Assembly: GCF_001720585.1 (NCBI RefSeq)
Contig: NZ_MABH01000122.1
Location: forward strand, 1 to 64,000
Reading direction: 5' to 3'
Source: Cereibacter johrii
GTDB taxonomy: Bacteria; Pseudomonadota; Alphaproteobacteria; Rhodobacterales; Rhodobacteraceae
Length of the DNA: 64,000 nt
Both the position numbers and the translations under genes were made by a program. Below the pieces are notes generated by a model. It did not search any database. It saw only the letters and a program-made list of their open reading frames with translations, and was not told the origin of the DNA. Below are positions 43,629-52,964 of this stretch, piece after piece (the stretch's first letter is position 1; each line of letters opens with the position of its first letter).

Positions 43629-43815
43629 GACTAACGTCCTTGTTCGGGCTTACGCGGCGCAAGGGCGCCACGGTCCCTCACAAGCACCCTGGATGACCTC
43701 CACCACGAGCGCCGTCTTGCGCTTCGCCGTCCAGCGTTTGATCGGGTCGTCCATCGTCACGCTCTTCGTAACCTCACTCCTTGCAGCATGAGCAGAGTTT
43801 CACTGTATCGATGCA
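43629..43815 (-). mobile_element. Left-end fragment of the same IS3-family element found at 58.9 kb
   Basis: Read on the minus strand from 43815 inward, it matches the left end of the element at 58930: the tip TGCATCGATACAGTGAAACTC, a leader with AAGGAGTGAGG, then an OrfA start TMDDPIKRWTAKRKTALVVEVIQG. It contains one copy of the 32-34 bp palindromic insertion (43646-43677) and stops there. The right part is lost. Confidence 0.7.
43646..43677 (-). repeat. Palindromic mini-element inside the IS3 OrfA remnant
   Basis: Read on the minus strand it is GGGACCGTGG followed by a CGCC/GCG stem and CCGCGTAAGCCC. It shares flanks with the copies at 59034-59068 and 59110-59142, but the stem centre and loop differ. 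It interrupts the OrfA reading frame with a stop (GCGTAA). Confidence 0.6.
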
Positions 43816-43949
43816 GAATTGGCGTACAGGACCTGTCGGCTGATTTATCGGGATCGATCAGCGTTACTCTTGGCGAAACGATGTCAGCAGCAATAAAGAG
43901 TCTGAAGATTTCCATCCGAACACGAGCCATAATTCGTCTGGACTGAGCG

Positions 43950-45164
43950 ATGTTTAGTGAAATACGCACCCTCGCCGCGGAGCTGAAGTATCAAGACAGC
44001 TTCCGCGTGACATTTGCCCTAGCCCCTTTTCACGGAAGCGACCGTGAAGTCGGCTGGAATGCCTTGGAAGCAGACAGAAATGCAGGCCGAAAGGCGACTT
44101 ATATCACCACACGTGAGGATTTCCGAACCATCGCATCGCATTTCCCCAGCAGCGACCAAGGTCGCACTGGTGCGGTTCTCGAGTTCGAAACGGTCAGGGT
44201 CGTCGCATGGCCGTTCGACCTGCCGCGCAGACTGGTTCCTGTCGGCTACGTCCGGTTCTTTTTCTGGGTCGTTCTGCTTCAGCTTTTCATGGCCGCACGC
44301 TCGTGCTCCGCTGGAAGAAAGAAGGTACATTTCCTGACATATACGCAGCTGGCGACGCCGATCTTGTTGCCGAAAGCCTTCGAGATCTTTCACGGACCAG
44401 CAGGAATGATTCCGTTGATACCGTGGCGATCGCCGTGCCCGACGGCTCTGGTGCTTAAATCGCAACTGATGTGGCTGGCAATAATGCCCGTGGTTTCGTT
44501 TCTGAGGCGGCATAAGCAGGTTCGCGGAACCGTAGTTCACCCTAGCTTGTCTGCGTCCCTCGCCGGCAAGGGTAGAGGTCAGATCGACGTGCTCTCCGCG
44601 CTCAATGTCGACTACCTGAGCGATCTGCCGCCCCCCGACCCGTCGCGCGAAAAGCTGTACGATGCCATCGCGGTTGGCCGAGATATCCCGATCAAGAACA
44701 TGGGTCTGATCGCCGAGGCATTCCGCCAAGCCGGCGCCAGGCATCCCCTGTCCTTCCTTATCATCAACGGGAGCCTTCCATCCGATTATCGAGAGGAACG
44801 CGGTGGCACGACTGTGCTTGGCCGACAGGACCGGAGCGCTGTTGCCGGCTATCTGCAGCGCAGCCGTTTGCACGTGATGCTGAGTCTGGAACTGGGCGGC
44901 TATATCAACCTCGAAGCGGCCAGTTACGAGGTGCCCACACTGTGCCTTGACGGTTTTGGCGCGAGCCAAATGCTTTCGCCCACTGTTCCATATCGTATCT
45001 TGCTTGAAGACCTAGAGGCGGGAACCATCGCTCAGACGCTCGTCAACCTCCTGATGGACAGGTCAAAACTTCGGCAGGAAGGCAATAAGCAAAAAAGTAG
45101 CGCACAGAGATTCATCGAAGATAATCGGCAAAAGTTTGATTGTTGGCTTCGTGAATCCGTGTGA
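43950..45164 (+). CDS. Glycosyltransferase-like protein of the polysaccharide cluster
   Basis: 404 residues. The C-terminal half is GT-B-like: AIAVGRDIPIKNMGLIAEAFRQAGARHPLSFLIINGS, RSRLHVMLSLELGGYINLEAASYEVPTLCLDGFGAS. The N-terminal half contains a hydrophobic stretch (FFFWVVLLQLFMAA) and a HFLTYTQLATPILLPKAFEIFHGPAG region consistent with an acceptor domain. No strong Shine-Dalgarno precedes the ATG, and IS debris ends 130 bp upstream, so its original promoter may be lost. GC content is visibly lower than in flanking operons, suggesting acquisition from elsewhere. Sugar unknown. Confidence 0.75.
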   Translation: MFSEIRTLAAELKYQDSFRVTFALAPFHGSDREVGWNALEADRNAGRKATYITTREDFRTIASHFPSSDQGRTGAVLEFETVRVVAWPFDLPRRLVPVGYVRFFFWVVLLQLFMAARSCSAGRKKVHFLTYTQLATPILLPKAFEIFHGPAGMIPLIPWRSPCPTALVLKSQLMWLAIMPVVSFLRRHKQVRGTVVHPSLSASLAGKGRGQIDVLSALNVDYLSDLPPPDPSREKLYDAIAVGRDIPIKNMGLIAEAFRQAGARHPLSFLIINGSLPSDYREERGGTTVLGRQDRSAVAGYLQRSRLHVMLSLELGGYINLEAASYEVPTLCLDGFGASQMLSPTVPYRILLEDLEAGTIAQTLVNLLMDRSKLRQEGNKQKSSAQRFIEDNRQKFDCWLRESV

Positions 45165-45359
45165 TGTTGTCGTGCCATCTCAGTTCGCCCTTCCCAAAGC
45201 TCGCTGATATGGAAACGAAACGATCATTAAATCCCGTTCTTGCCTGGGTTCGATCACATTGATCGCGAGACCGCTCAATGTGAAAGCTCAGGCTCGTAAA
45301 TCGCCTCATCGCAGAAACGCTTTATCCAAGGCCATGTCCATTTTCCGCCGGACTCAACC

Positions 45360-46751
45360 ATGAGAGCAATACGTTGGATTTATATACTTCTTGCGTTGTA
45401 CTTGCCTTTCGAAAGCTATATCGCCGCCTGGCTGATAAGATCGGAAACAGGCGTGCTCTTGGCAAAACAGGTTTCCGACGGCGTTGTATTTCTGACATTT
45501 CTTGTTTTTATAGGCATACGTACAGCGAGCGGGCAAGCAAAGTACCGAGACATATGTCCGGGATGTCTGCCTTTGATGCTGTTTTTTTCTTTTTTCTCGG
45601 TACTAACGACAGCTTGGAACGGGGGTGACATCCTCGTCGGCGTCCTCCAAGTGAAAGCGACCATGCGTTATGTCCTTGTCGCATATGTTGTAGCAAATGT
45701 TGGATTTTCTTCCCGGCAGATGGGTTTGTTTTTTCGCTTCTTCACGATTGCAGTTATGGTGAACCTTGGCCTTGCATCCATCCAAGTGCTTTTTCCCAGC
45801 ATCGCGGCATCGTTCAACCCATACGGTTTCATCGGACAGAACCAATCGGGTGCACTGGTGAGCACCTCTCAAATGGAGGGCGGCTCCGCTGGCGTTGCCT
45901 TTGGTGCTGCTCTGAACACCATTGAGTTTGCCTTCCTTCTGGCAGCGTGGTGGATTGCATACGCCGGAGCAGGAGTCCCCAATGGCAGAAACCAGTTGGC
46001 GCTTTCTCTGATCTGGCTCGCCCCGGTTGCCATATTTGTTTTTCTTTCCGATTCGAAAATTGCATTTCTTGCACTTATGCTTTCGGCATATCTCCACTTC
46101 GACCGGATTTTATCCGGGCACGCCCTTCGTATCTTGAACAGCTCCATAGCCTTTATGGCAATAGTTGGGCCTTTTGCGCTCCTCATGGAACTGGGTATAG
46201 TAAAATTACCCGACACTGGCTTCCTCTCATTTCTTTCGGGCGACTACATCGAGATTGCAAAACTGCAGCGGCTTGGCATAGTGACGACTTATTTCGAGAT
46301 GATCGGGTCTTTTTCTGGGGATGTTCTCCTCGGTCTCGGCGGCGACCCAGTTCGAACGGTCACGATACTGGAAAGTCAAGGTTATCGACTTCCATATTTG
46401 CTAATGTTCTCCCCAGCTTCCATCGAAGATGTGTATTGGGTAGCCTTACTCATCTTTTATGGACTTATCGGCGCCGGAGCGATGTTTCTCGTCCTTGGGA
46501 AGCTTTTCGTTCGCAGTGTGCTGTTGTCTAGGGGTCCACGGATTTTCGAAATTGTGCGGCTCAACGCTGCGGTTGCCAACCTGCTTGTCTTCATATTCGT
46601 GACGGGGATCATGAACCAAATTCTGGAAGTGAAACAGTTCTCTTTCTATTTCTGGTTCCTTGTCGGCTACGCTCGGTTCATCGCCTGCAATATCGACCGG
46701 GATTCAACCGTAGCGCGCCTCCAAGAAACAGCAGGAAAACGGAGTGCTTGA
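45360..46751 (+). CDS. Wzy-like polysaccharide polymerase
   Basis: 463 residues with about ten or eleven hydrophobic segments (for example WIYILLALYLPFESYIAAWLI, VVFLTFLVFIGI, FFRFFTIAVMVNLGLASIQVLF, VAIFVFLSDSKIAFLALML, VNNLLVFIFV-like LLVFIFVTGI) and a large periplasmic loop between ~270 and 350. This is the topology of O-antigen/EPS polymerases, which have little sequence conservation. It should join lipid-linked repeat units in the periplasm. The gene is clearly AT-richer than the window average, typical of wzy genes and of transferred DNA. The next glycosyltransferase gene starts at its stop codon. Confidence 0.8.
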   Translation: MRAIRWIYILLALYLPFESYIAAWLIRSETGVLLAKQVSDGVVFLTFLVFIGIRTASGQAKYRDICPGCLPLMLFFSFFSVLTTAWNGGDILVGVLQVKATMRYVLVAYVVANVGFSSRQMGLFFRFFTIAVMVNLGLASIQVLFPSIAASFNPYGFIGQNQSGALVSTSQMEGGSAGVAFGAALNTIEFAFLLAAWWIAYAGAGVPNGRNQLALSLIWLAPVAIFVFLSDSKIAFLALMLSAYLHFDRILSGHALRILNSSIAFMAIVGPFALLMELGIVKLPDTGFLSFLSGDYIEIAKLQRLGIVTTYFEMIGSFSGDVLLGLGGDPVRTVTILESQGYRLPYLLMFSPASIEDVYWVALLIFYGLIGAGAMFLVLGKLFVRSVLLSRGPRIFEIVRLNAAVANLLVFIFVTGIMNQILEVKQFSFYFWFLVGYARFIACNIDRDSTVARLQETAGKRSA

Positions 46752-46753
46752 AT

Positions 46754-47956
46754 GTGAAGATCCTTACCATCAACAACTACCACAGGATCCTCGGCGGCTC
46801 GGACGCAGTGTTTTTTCGCACAGCGGAGTTGCTGCAGCGCGCCGGGCACAGTGTCGTTAGCTACGCGGCGGCAAGCGAGGGTGACGCCCCGTCCCCCTAT
46901 GCGTCGTATTTCCCGGCAACTCTCAATACCCGAGCGCCGCGGCTGCAGGACATCACGCGGTATATCCACAATCGTGAGGCCGCGCGACGTCTGGATGATC
47001 TGATCAAAGCCGAAGGCCCGTTCGATCTGGCGCATCTTCACATCTACTACGGCCAACTGACCGCCTCGATCCTGCCGGTCCTGAGACGCCATAACATTCC
47101 CATTGTCCAGACGCTGCACGAGTACAAGCTGGCTTGCCCGATCTACACCATGGAGCGCGACGGCAAGGTCTGCGACGACTGCATTGAAGGCAGCACGCTG
47201 AATGTCCTACGGCATCGCTGCAAGGGCGGGTCACTCGTCCATTCCCTTGCCGTATTTGCAGAGTTCTGGGCATCGAGGCTGCAGGGCGACATAAGCGACA
47301 TTTCCCGTTTTATCTGCGTCAGCGATTTTCAGCGCAGGATCATGGAGCGGGCGGGCGTGCCGAGGAACAAGCTTACGACGCTACACAATTTCGTCGACCT
47401 GCCTTACGAGGTTCCGGCCGCAAATCGGGGGCAGTATCTGCTCTATTTCGGTCGGATCGAGAAACTCAAAGGTGTGGGTACGCTCGTGAATGCGGCAAGA
47501 CGGTGCAACATCGCGCTCAAGATTGCCGGAACCGGGGCAATGGCCGGAGACCTTGCCGCCGCCATCGCCTCACACCCAAACATTGAATACCTCGGCTACA
47601 TGTCCGGGGCGCCGCTGGCCGGTCTCGTCGCCAATGCCCGCGCAGTCGTAGTGCCCTCTGAATGGTATGAAAACTGTCCGATGTCCGTCCTTGAGGCGAA
47701 AGCCGCCGGGGTACCCGTGATCGGCGCCCGCGTTGGCGGAATTCCTGAACTGATCCGGGATGGTAAGGACGGTTTCCTGTTCAATCCCGGAGACGAGGAG
47801 GATCTGTTGCGTGTTATCGCCTTACTTGATGGCTGCGACTTGAGGCGGATGGGCGATGCGGCGCGGCACGACATTGCCGAACGGTTCGCAGCCGAGGCCC
47901 ACCTGGCTCAGCTTCTGGAAATCTATGCCGCGGCGCAAGCGGGCAGGCTGGCGTGA
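46754..47956 (+). CDS. GT4 family glycosyltransferase
   Basis: About 400 residues. The start is either a GTG at 46754 (GGAG nine nt upstream, preferred) or a TTG at 46748 overlapping the polymerase stop. GT-B fold: NNYHRILGGSDAVFFRTAELLQRAGHSV at the N-terminus, TLHEYKLACPIYTMERDGKVCDDCIEGS with a cysteine cluster seen in many EPS transferases, and the donor half LLYFGRIEKLKGVGTLVNAA plus VPSEWYENCPMSVLEAKAAGVPVIGARVGGIPELI. It adds a sugar to the lipid-linked repeat unit. The flippase gene follows 19 nt later. Confidence 0.92.
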   Translation: MKILTINNYHRILGGSDAVFFRTAELLQRAGHSVVSYAAASEGDAPSPYASYFPATLNTRAPRLQDITRYIHNREAARRLDDLIKAEGPFDLAHLHIYYGQLTASILPVLRRHNIPIVQTLHEYKLACPIYTMERDGKVCDDCIEGSTLNVLRHRCKGGSLVHSLAVFAEFWASRLQGDISDISRFICVSDFQRRIMERAGVPRNKLTTLHNFVDLPYEVPAANRGQYLLYFGRIEKLKGVGTLVNAARRCNIALKIAGTGAMAGDLAAAIASHPNIEYLGYMSGAPLAGLVANARAVVVPSEWYENCPMSVLEAKAAGVPVIGARVGGIPELIRDGKDGFLFNPGDEEDLLRVIALLDGCDLRRMGDAARHDIAERFAAEAHLAQLLEIYAAAQAGRLA

Positions 47957-47975
47957 GGCTGTTCCAGGAAAGAAG

Positions 47976-49253
47976 ATGATCCGCAAGATTTTACTGAACA
48001 CGCTTTGGATTTACGCGCTACAGGCCTCCACCGCGATCGTTCCCCTGCTCACCGTGCCGTTCGCGACGCGCATAATCGGGCTCGACGGAATCGCCTTCTT
48101 CGGGACCGCCGTCGCCCTTGGCAGCGTCGCCTCGGTGGTGTCGGAATATTCGTTCGACCTCAGCGGCATCAAAGACGCTGCGCGCGCCCAATCGTCGCGC
48201 GCAGCGAAGAACGTGGTGATCGTCCAGCGCCTCTACGCGCAATGGAGCATTTTCATTGGTCTAGTCGCGCTTGCGGTGCTTTTTACCCTCTTGCCGTTGG
48301 GCATCTCGACAGGAGGCTGGAGCCTTGCGTTCGCCGCCATGCTGGTGACTGTTTCCAACGTGGCCTTTCCGTTCTGGGTGTCGCAAAGCCTCGGCCTCGA
48401 ACGCAGATATACGGTGCATTTCGCCCTCGCCCGGCTCCTGTCGCTGCCATTGGTTTTCCTGGCGCTGGAGAAATGGCCCACGGGCTTTTACTACGTCGTT
48501 GCACTCTCCCTGCCGCTGGCGCTCTCGCTCGGCTTCCTGCTCGTGCGAAGCCTTGGGCGCGATGTAGTGTTGGAGCCGTATCGGGTGCGTCCAATCCTGT
48601 CGGTGCTCGCTACCTCGTTCGATGTCTTCCTCTCCCGGCTTTTCGTCGCGCTCTACCAGAATGGCGGTCTGCTGGCGCTCGGCATGGTAGCCACGCCCGA
48701 GGCCGTCGGCCTTTTCGCGCTGGCGGACCGCGTTCGCAAAGCCTCGCTGTTCCTGCTGACGCCGATATCGCGCGCGCTTTACCCGGTCGCCTGTTCGCTC
48801 GCGAACGATCCCGCCGAACGCTCTGGCGCAGCCTTCCGACTTGTCTTCCTCGCCTATCTCGGGGCAGGCGCGCTGATAACGGCCGGATTGTTCGCCTTCT
48901 CCAGCCAGATCGCCGCGTTCTTCACCGATGAAGACCCGACCACACTCGCGGCCATGGTGAAGGTGTTCGCCTTCTTCCCGCTCGTCTCCTCTGGCACCAT
49001 TGTCTTGGGCCAGAACGTTCTTCTGGCCCGGGGCCATGTCTCGGCCTACACCCAATCGGTAGTCGGCGCGTTCATCTTCTACGCGATGATGGTCTTTCCC
49101 CTCGCATTCTTCGCCCAGGCGCTGGGAGCATCGATTGCCTTCCTCTCGGCCGAGGCCGCTTTGGCCGCGGCATTTCTTCTCCTCTCCTGGCGCATTCGGT
49201 CTTTACCGCGCGCCGAGGAAATGGAGGTAACTCCCGTTGAGCAACCAAGATGA
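47976..49253 (+). CDS. Wzx-like polysaccharide flippase
   Basis: 425 residues from the ATG at 47976 behind GGAAAGAAG. About twelve membrane segments in the MATE/MOP pattern, with the opening NTLWIYALQASTAIVPLLTVPFATRIIGLDGIAFFGTAVALGS typical of polysaccharide exporters. It should move the lipid-linked repeat unit to the periplasm for the polymerase. The C-terminus overlaps the sulfotransferase start by four nt. Longer upstream frame rejected because it lies inside the glycosyltransferase gene. Confidence 0.9.
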   Translation: MIRKILLNTLWIYALQASTAIVPLLTVPFATRIIGLDGIAFFGTAVALGSVASVVSEYSFDLSGIKDAARAQSSRAAKNVVIVQRLYAQWSIFIGLVALAVLFTLLPLGISTGGWSLAFAAMLVTVSNVAFPFWVSQSLGLERRYTVHFALARLLSLPLVFLALEKWPTGFYYVVALSLPLALSLGFLLVRSLGRDVVLEPYRVRPILSVLATSFDVFLSRLFVALYQNGGLLALGMVATPEAVGLFALADRVRKASLFLLTPISRALYPVACSLANDPAERSGAAFRLVFLAYLGAGALITAGLFAFSSQIAAFFTDEDPTTLAAMVKVFAFFPLVSSGTIVLGQNVLLARGHVSAYTQSVVGAFIFYAMMVFPLAFFAQALGASIAFLSAEAALAAAFLLLSWRIRSLPRAEEMEVTPVEQPR

Positions 49254-50288
49254 TCGCGCAAATAGACCGAACTTACATCCGGACTAGACCTCTCCGGCTC
49301 TGGCCTCGCCTTCTGGCTTATTTTTTGTTTGAAGGCAGGCCTTTGACCACTCGTGGGCGCTGGTTCAATCCCGTGGTCTTCGCGCTGGCCCGCGTCCTGA
49401 AGCAGCTGCCGCAATTGCAACATGTGCGCGCGCCCGTGTTCATCCTTGGCACAGGACGGTCAGGCACGACGATCCTCGGCATTGTCCTCTCGATGCACCG
49501 TGACGTGGGATTTCTCAATGAACCCAAGGCGCTCTGGGCCCGTCTGCACCCGGGCGAAGACCTGATCGGTAGCTACAATCGCAATCCGGCGCGCTACCGC
49601 CTGAACTCGGGCGATGCCACGCCGGCAGTCATACGCGGAGCGCATCGGGTCTTCGGGGGCTATGCTCGGCTAGGCGGCGCGCCGCGCGTGGTCGACAAGT
49701 ATCCCGAAATGATTTTCCGTACCGCCTTCCTGCGCGCAATCTTCCCCGACGCCCGCTTCCTGTTCCTGTCGCGCGGAGGCTTGGCCACTTGTGGATCAAT
49801 CCGCCATTGGTCGGAGCGCCTCGGCACCGAGGTGGATGGTGAAACGCATGACTGGTGGGGGGGCTGACGATCGAAAATGGCGCCTGCTGGTCGACCAGAT
49901 TGTGCCGGAACACCCCGATCTTGCCATCCATTCCGAGAAGATGGCCGAACTCAACCACGAAGCGCGCGCGGCGGTGGAGTGGATCGTGACGATGCGCGAG
50001 GGCCTGCAGCTTGTTGCCCACGACGGGGAGGGCACATTGCATGTTCCGTATGAGGCGATGTGCGCCGACCCGCGCGGTTGGGCCGATCGGCTTCAGACGT
50101 TCCTCGAATTGCCGATCGATCCCGTTTTCGAGGATTTTGCCGCTGTTACCCTCGCTGACCCAAACCGCGCCACCACGGTCGATCTGCCCGACTGGTTGGC
50201 GCCGATCTTCCACGCGACAGAGGCTGTACTCGCGGCTTCCGACGCGCGCCGCGACGGGCGGTATCAAACCGATGGAGACTGCCTGTGA
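49250..50288 (+). pseudogene. Sulfotransferase split by a frameshift at a G7 run (possibly phase-variable)
   Basis: The first frame (49250-49867) encodes the sulfotransferase N-terminus with a PAPS-binding P-loop GTGRSGTT at residues 67-74 and FLFLSRGGLATCGSIRHWSERLG. It ends with a premature TGA directly after a run of seven G (49857-49863). The rest (WRLLVDQIVPEHPDLAIHSEKMAELNHEARAAVEWI...VPYEAMCADPRGWADRL) continues in the next frame to 50288. With six G the two halves join as one ~345-residue protein. It starts in the flippase stop and its end overlaps the next glycosyltransferase start, so the operon structure is intact. It would sulfate the polysaccharide from PAPS. Confidence 0.8.
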
Positions 50289-51382
50289 GCAAACCTCGCA
50301 TCGCCATCCTCGGCACCGTCGGCGTGCCGGGCGGCTACGGCGGGTTCGAAACCTTGGCGCAGAACTTGGTCGAGTATCACGACGCCACCGCCCACAGGTC
50401 CGATCTGGCCATTTACTGCTCGGCCAAAGCGTTCCCGAACAAGCCCGAAACCTACCGCACCGCTCGGCTGCGCTATATTGGCCTCGACGCCAATGGCCCG
50501 CAGAGCATTTGCTACGACGCGCTGTCGTTGTTTGACGCGGTCCGGCGCGGCGACAACCAGCTGTTGCTGCTCGGCGTCTCTGGCGCGCTCGCATTGCCAC
50601 TGGTGCGACTTTTCAGCCGCGCCCGGATAGTCACAAATATCGACGGGATCGAGTGGAAACGCGAAAAGTGGACAGGTTTGGCAAAAGCAATCCTGCGAGC
50701 CTCTGAATGGGCTGCCGTTCGGTTTTCGCATGTGGTGATCGCCGACAACCAGGCAATTGCGGACTACGTGTCCGAAACCTACCGCGCACGGTGCGAGGTC
50801 ATCCCCTATGGCGGCAATCATGCGCTGGACGCGGAGCCGGACCCGGTCGCGGTCGTCAACCTGCCCAGCCGCTACGCCCTCGCACTTTGCCGGATCGAGC
50901 CGGAAAACAATGTCGCGCTGATCCTCGAGGCCTTCTCCGGGCTCGACACGCCGCTGGTTTTCGTCGGCAACTGGGACAGGAGCAGTTACGGCCGCGCTCT
51001 GAAGGCGCGCTACAAGGATCATCCCACGATCACCACACTCGATCCCATCTACGAGCCGCGCGGCCTGCGCGCCATCCGCGACGGGGCCTCGATCTATGTC
51101 CACGGCCATTCCGCCGGCGGCACCAATCCGTCTTTGGTAGAAATGATGCATTTCGGAATTCCTGTCCTGGCGCACGGCTGCTCGTTCAACCGTCACACGA
51201 CAGAAGGAAAGGCGCGCTATTTCATGAACTCGGCCGAGCTGGCCGCCGCCGTCCGCACCCTGTCGCCGCAAATCGCCACCCGGATCGGCACGGACATGGG
51301 AGAGATTGCCCGCCGCCGCTATACGTGGGACCAGATCGGACGGGCCTATTTCGAGTTGTTGTCGAACGGACGTGGAAATTGA
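50285..51382 (+). CDS. DUF1972/GT4 glycosyltransferase, rhamnosyltransferase-like
   Basis: 365 residues from a GTG overlapping the sulfotransferase stop. The N-terminal DUF1972 signature is clear (IAILGTVGVPGGYGGFETLAQNLVEY) and the GT4 C-terminal half holds ALCRIEPENNVALILEAFSG and GHSAGGTNPSLVEMMHFGIPVLAHGCSFNRHTTEGKARYF. Proteins of this kind include rhamnosyl- and fucosyltransferases. A dead rfbC piece directly downstream supports a former dTDP-rhamnose link. Last intact gene of the second polysaccharide cluster. Confidence 0.9.
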   Translation: MSKPRIAILGTVGVPGGYGGFETLAQNLVEYHDATAHRSDLAIYCSAKAFPNKPETYRTARLRYIGLDANGPQSICYDALSLFDAVRRGDNQLLLLGVSGALALPLVRLFSRARIVTNIDGIEWKREKWTGLAKAILRASEWAAVRFSHVVIADNQAIADYVSETYRARCEVIPYGGNHALDAEPDPVAVVNLPSRYALALCRIEPENNVALILEAFSGLDTPLVFVGNWDRSSYGRALKARYKDHPTITTLDPIYEPRGLRAIRDGASIYVHGHSAGGTNPSLVEMMHFGIPVLAHGCSFNRHTTEGKARYFMNSAELAAAVRTLSPQIATRIGTDMGEIARRRYTWDQIGRAYFELLSNGRGN

Positions 51383-51470
51383 CAGATCTCCCTCGCCCGG
51401 CGTTCTCATGCTGACGCCGCGCCGCTCCGGCGACGATCGCGGATGATCTTGCGAAACCTGGGGCCGCGCC
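51372..51470 (+). pseudogene. rfbC: rfbC remnant (dTDP-4-dehydrorhamnose 3,5-epimerase N-terminus)
   Basis: A GTG at 51372, inside the end of the preceding gene, opens MEIDRSPSPGVLMLTPRRSGDDRG, which fits the conserved RfbC start (P-G-V-x-x-L-T-P-R-x-x-G-D-x-R-G). The expected FF pair is replaced by TGA-Ser, then CETW resumes the family pattern (F-F-x-E-T-W). Similarity then fades. This is a dead end of the dTDP-rhamnose pathway gene. Confidence 0.6.
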
Positions 51471-51877
51471 CCGAAGTTCGACAGCAAAAAGGCTGGATTG
51501 GCCTGCCTGTCTCCCTCCGCCCACGTCTTCTCAATGGATTGAGTGAAAACAGCGTCCTATCCAAAGGTTTCGCGTTGTAGCACGTATTGGCGGCGTTCCG
51601 CTTGATGCGCAGGTCGTCTCACCAACACGGCCACTATCGCGTCACTGTTGGTCAGCGGTGCTGCATTCAGCCCCCATTGCCACATGGGAGCTGGAGGCCG
51701 GCAAGCGTCGCTTCCCAGGAACGTGCCGCTCCAACCCTAGCGCCACTGTGCTGCCCACTACGGCAAGGCATGCCGGGACCGTGGCGCGGCGCCGATACTC
51801 CCCCGCATCAGCACCGCGCCCGACGCCACGGCGTGAAGCGCCCCCGCTGATTAGAGGATCTAAAGCGTCATGTCGTC
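51471..51877. other. Non-coding, decayed stretch after the polysaccharide cluster
   Basis: About 400 bp without a supported gene. It contains GGGACCGTGGCGCGGCGCCGA at 51775-51795, which shares its first 13 bases with the palindromic mini-elements in the IS3 remnants, so a degenerate copy may lie here. Confidence 0.4.
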
Positions 51878-52281
51878 TCAGCCCGGGAAATGCTCGACGC
51901 GGACTTCGGCCGTGCGGCCGAGATAGAGCACGCGCCGGCCAGGGAACGAAACGAGATAGCCCGCGCAACCGGCCGCTTTCGCCCTTTGGCTGAACTCCGC
52001 ACAGCTGTAGTCGGCCCCGTTGGCCTGCGCCCAGCGGACCAAGCGTTCCAGCTCGGCTCCATCGAAAGCGGCCGCGAAGGGCTCATGGCCTGCCGCGGCA
52101 TGTCCAGCACCTGACTGTCGCCGTCCGGCAAGTAGAAGGTCTGCGTGTTGCGACGGTAGTCCACCGTATAGCCCTCGATCCCAGCGGCGATGAGCTTGCC
52201 GACGATCTCGGGAAAGCTGAGGCTGCCATGATGCGCGGCATGCAGGCAGGTTTCGGCAATAGCAGTCCGTTCCGCGTCCAT
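51878..52281 (-). pseudogene. DUF1398 family gene with a frameshift
   Basis: From the ATG at 52281 the product reads MDAERTAIAETCLHAAHHGSLSFPEIVGKLIAAGIEGYTVDYRRNTQTFYLPDGDSQVLDMPRQAM, a DUF1398 N-terminus. The second half (HEPFAAAFDGAELERLVRWAQANGADYSCAEF...GYLVSFPGRRVLYLGRTAEVRVEHFPG) is in another frame, joined near 52090. Together they make a full-length ~135-residue DUF1398 protein (phage-envelope-like family, role unknown). A one-base indel is enough to explain the break; decay is otherwise slight. Confidence 0.75.
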
Positions 52282-52350
52282 GGCGGTTGCTTTCATGTTT
52301 CTGATGTGAGCTTGCAGCCCCTCGGGTCAGTCCACCGGGGTCTTGACGAG

Positions 52351-52600
52351 TCACCGCCTTGCGGCGAGTGTTTGCAGGATCCGGCTCAGCGCTTCGCGGT
52401 CGGTCTGGGACAGCACGCCGAAATACTCGGCGTCATTCGCATCGGCCATTGCGGCCAACACCGGAACTGTTGCCCTGACCGCGTCCACCGGCCTCGGCCC
52501 GGGCGACCAACCTCTTTGCGACAAGCCGGTCGGCCAGCTTGCTGATCGCGACCACCCCGGACGCCGATCTCAGCAGTACAGCCTCGCGGCCGGCTAACCG
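52351..52600 (-). pseudogene. MarR-family regulator remnant
   Basis: On the minus strand the frames give VVAISKLADRLVAKRLVARAEAGG, the recognition helix region of a MarR protein. In another frame, VLAAMADANDAEYFGVLSQTDREALSRILQTLAARR follows with a stop at 52351, the dimerisation helices. At least one frameshift and loss of the N-terminus make it inactive. It sits just upstream of the broken DUF1398 gene on the same strand. Confidence 0.6.
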
Positions 52601-52772
52601 GGCTGTTCAGGCCGGACCTGTTAGGACAATAGAGGAACGTACCATTCCGGGATGTTCTTGCCCATCGGCTCCTCCGCAACGGAACAGTCCTTCATCGATC
52701 TGAAACCAACACAGTGGCGCATGTTGCCTGCCAATCCATGATCAGGGCCTTTAGACCTACAGGGGAGTGCTG

Positions 52773-52964
52773 TCAGGCACAAACAATCAGCACGATGAGG
52801 ATCAAGAGGGCAGGAGAAACAACGACCCAAAAAACGGCCGGGATCAACCGTTCCTCTTCGGCCTGACGATCAAGGGCCCGACTGACTGCCTCGAGATCGG
52901 TATCACGCTTGGAGGGGATTGGTCCCGAACGGTCCTTGTCGGTCTCATTCGAAATATACATCAT
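52773..52964 (-). CDS. Small single-pass membrane protein, hypothetical
   Basis: 63 residues beginning MMYISNETDKDRSG, with a charged amphipathic middle (TDLEAVSRALDRQAEEERLI) and a C-terminal hydrophobic segment (FWVVVSPALLILIVLIVCA) that would anchor it in the membrane. GGGGGG lies upstream of the first ATG. Composition is protein-like and differs from the shadow frames around it. No family recognised. Confidence 0.5.
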   Translation of the reverse strand: MMYISNETDKDRSGPIPSKRDTDLEAVSRALDRQAEEERLIPAVFWVVVSPALLILIVLIVCA

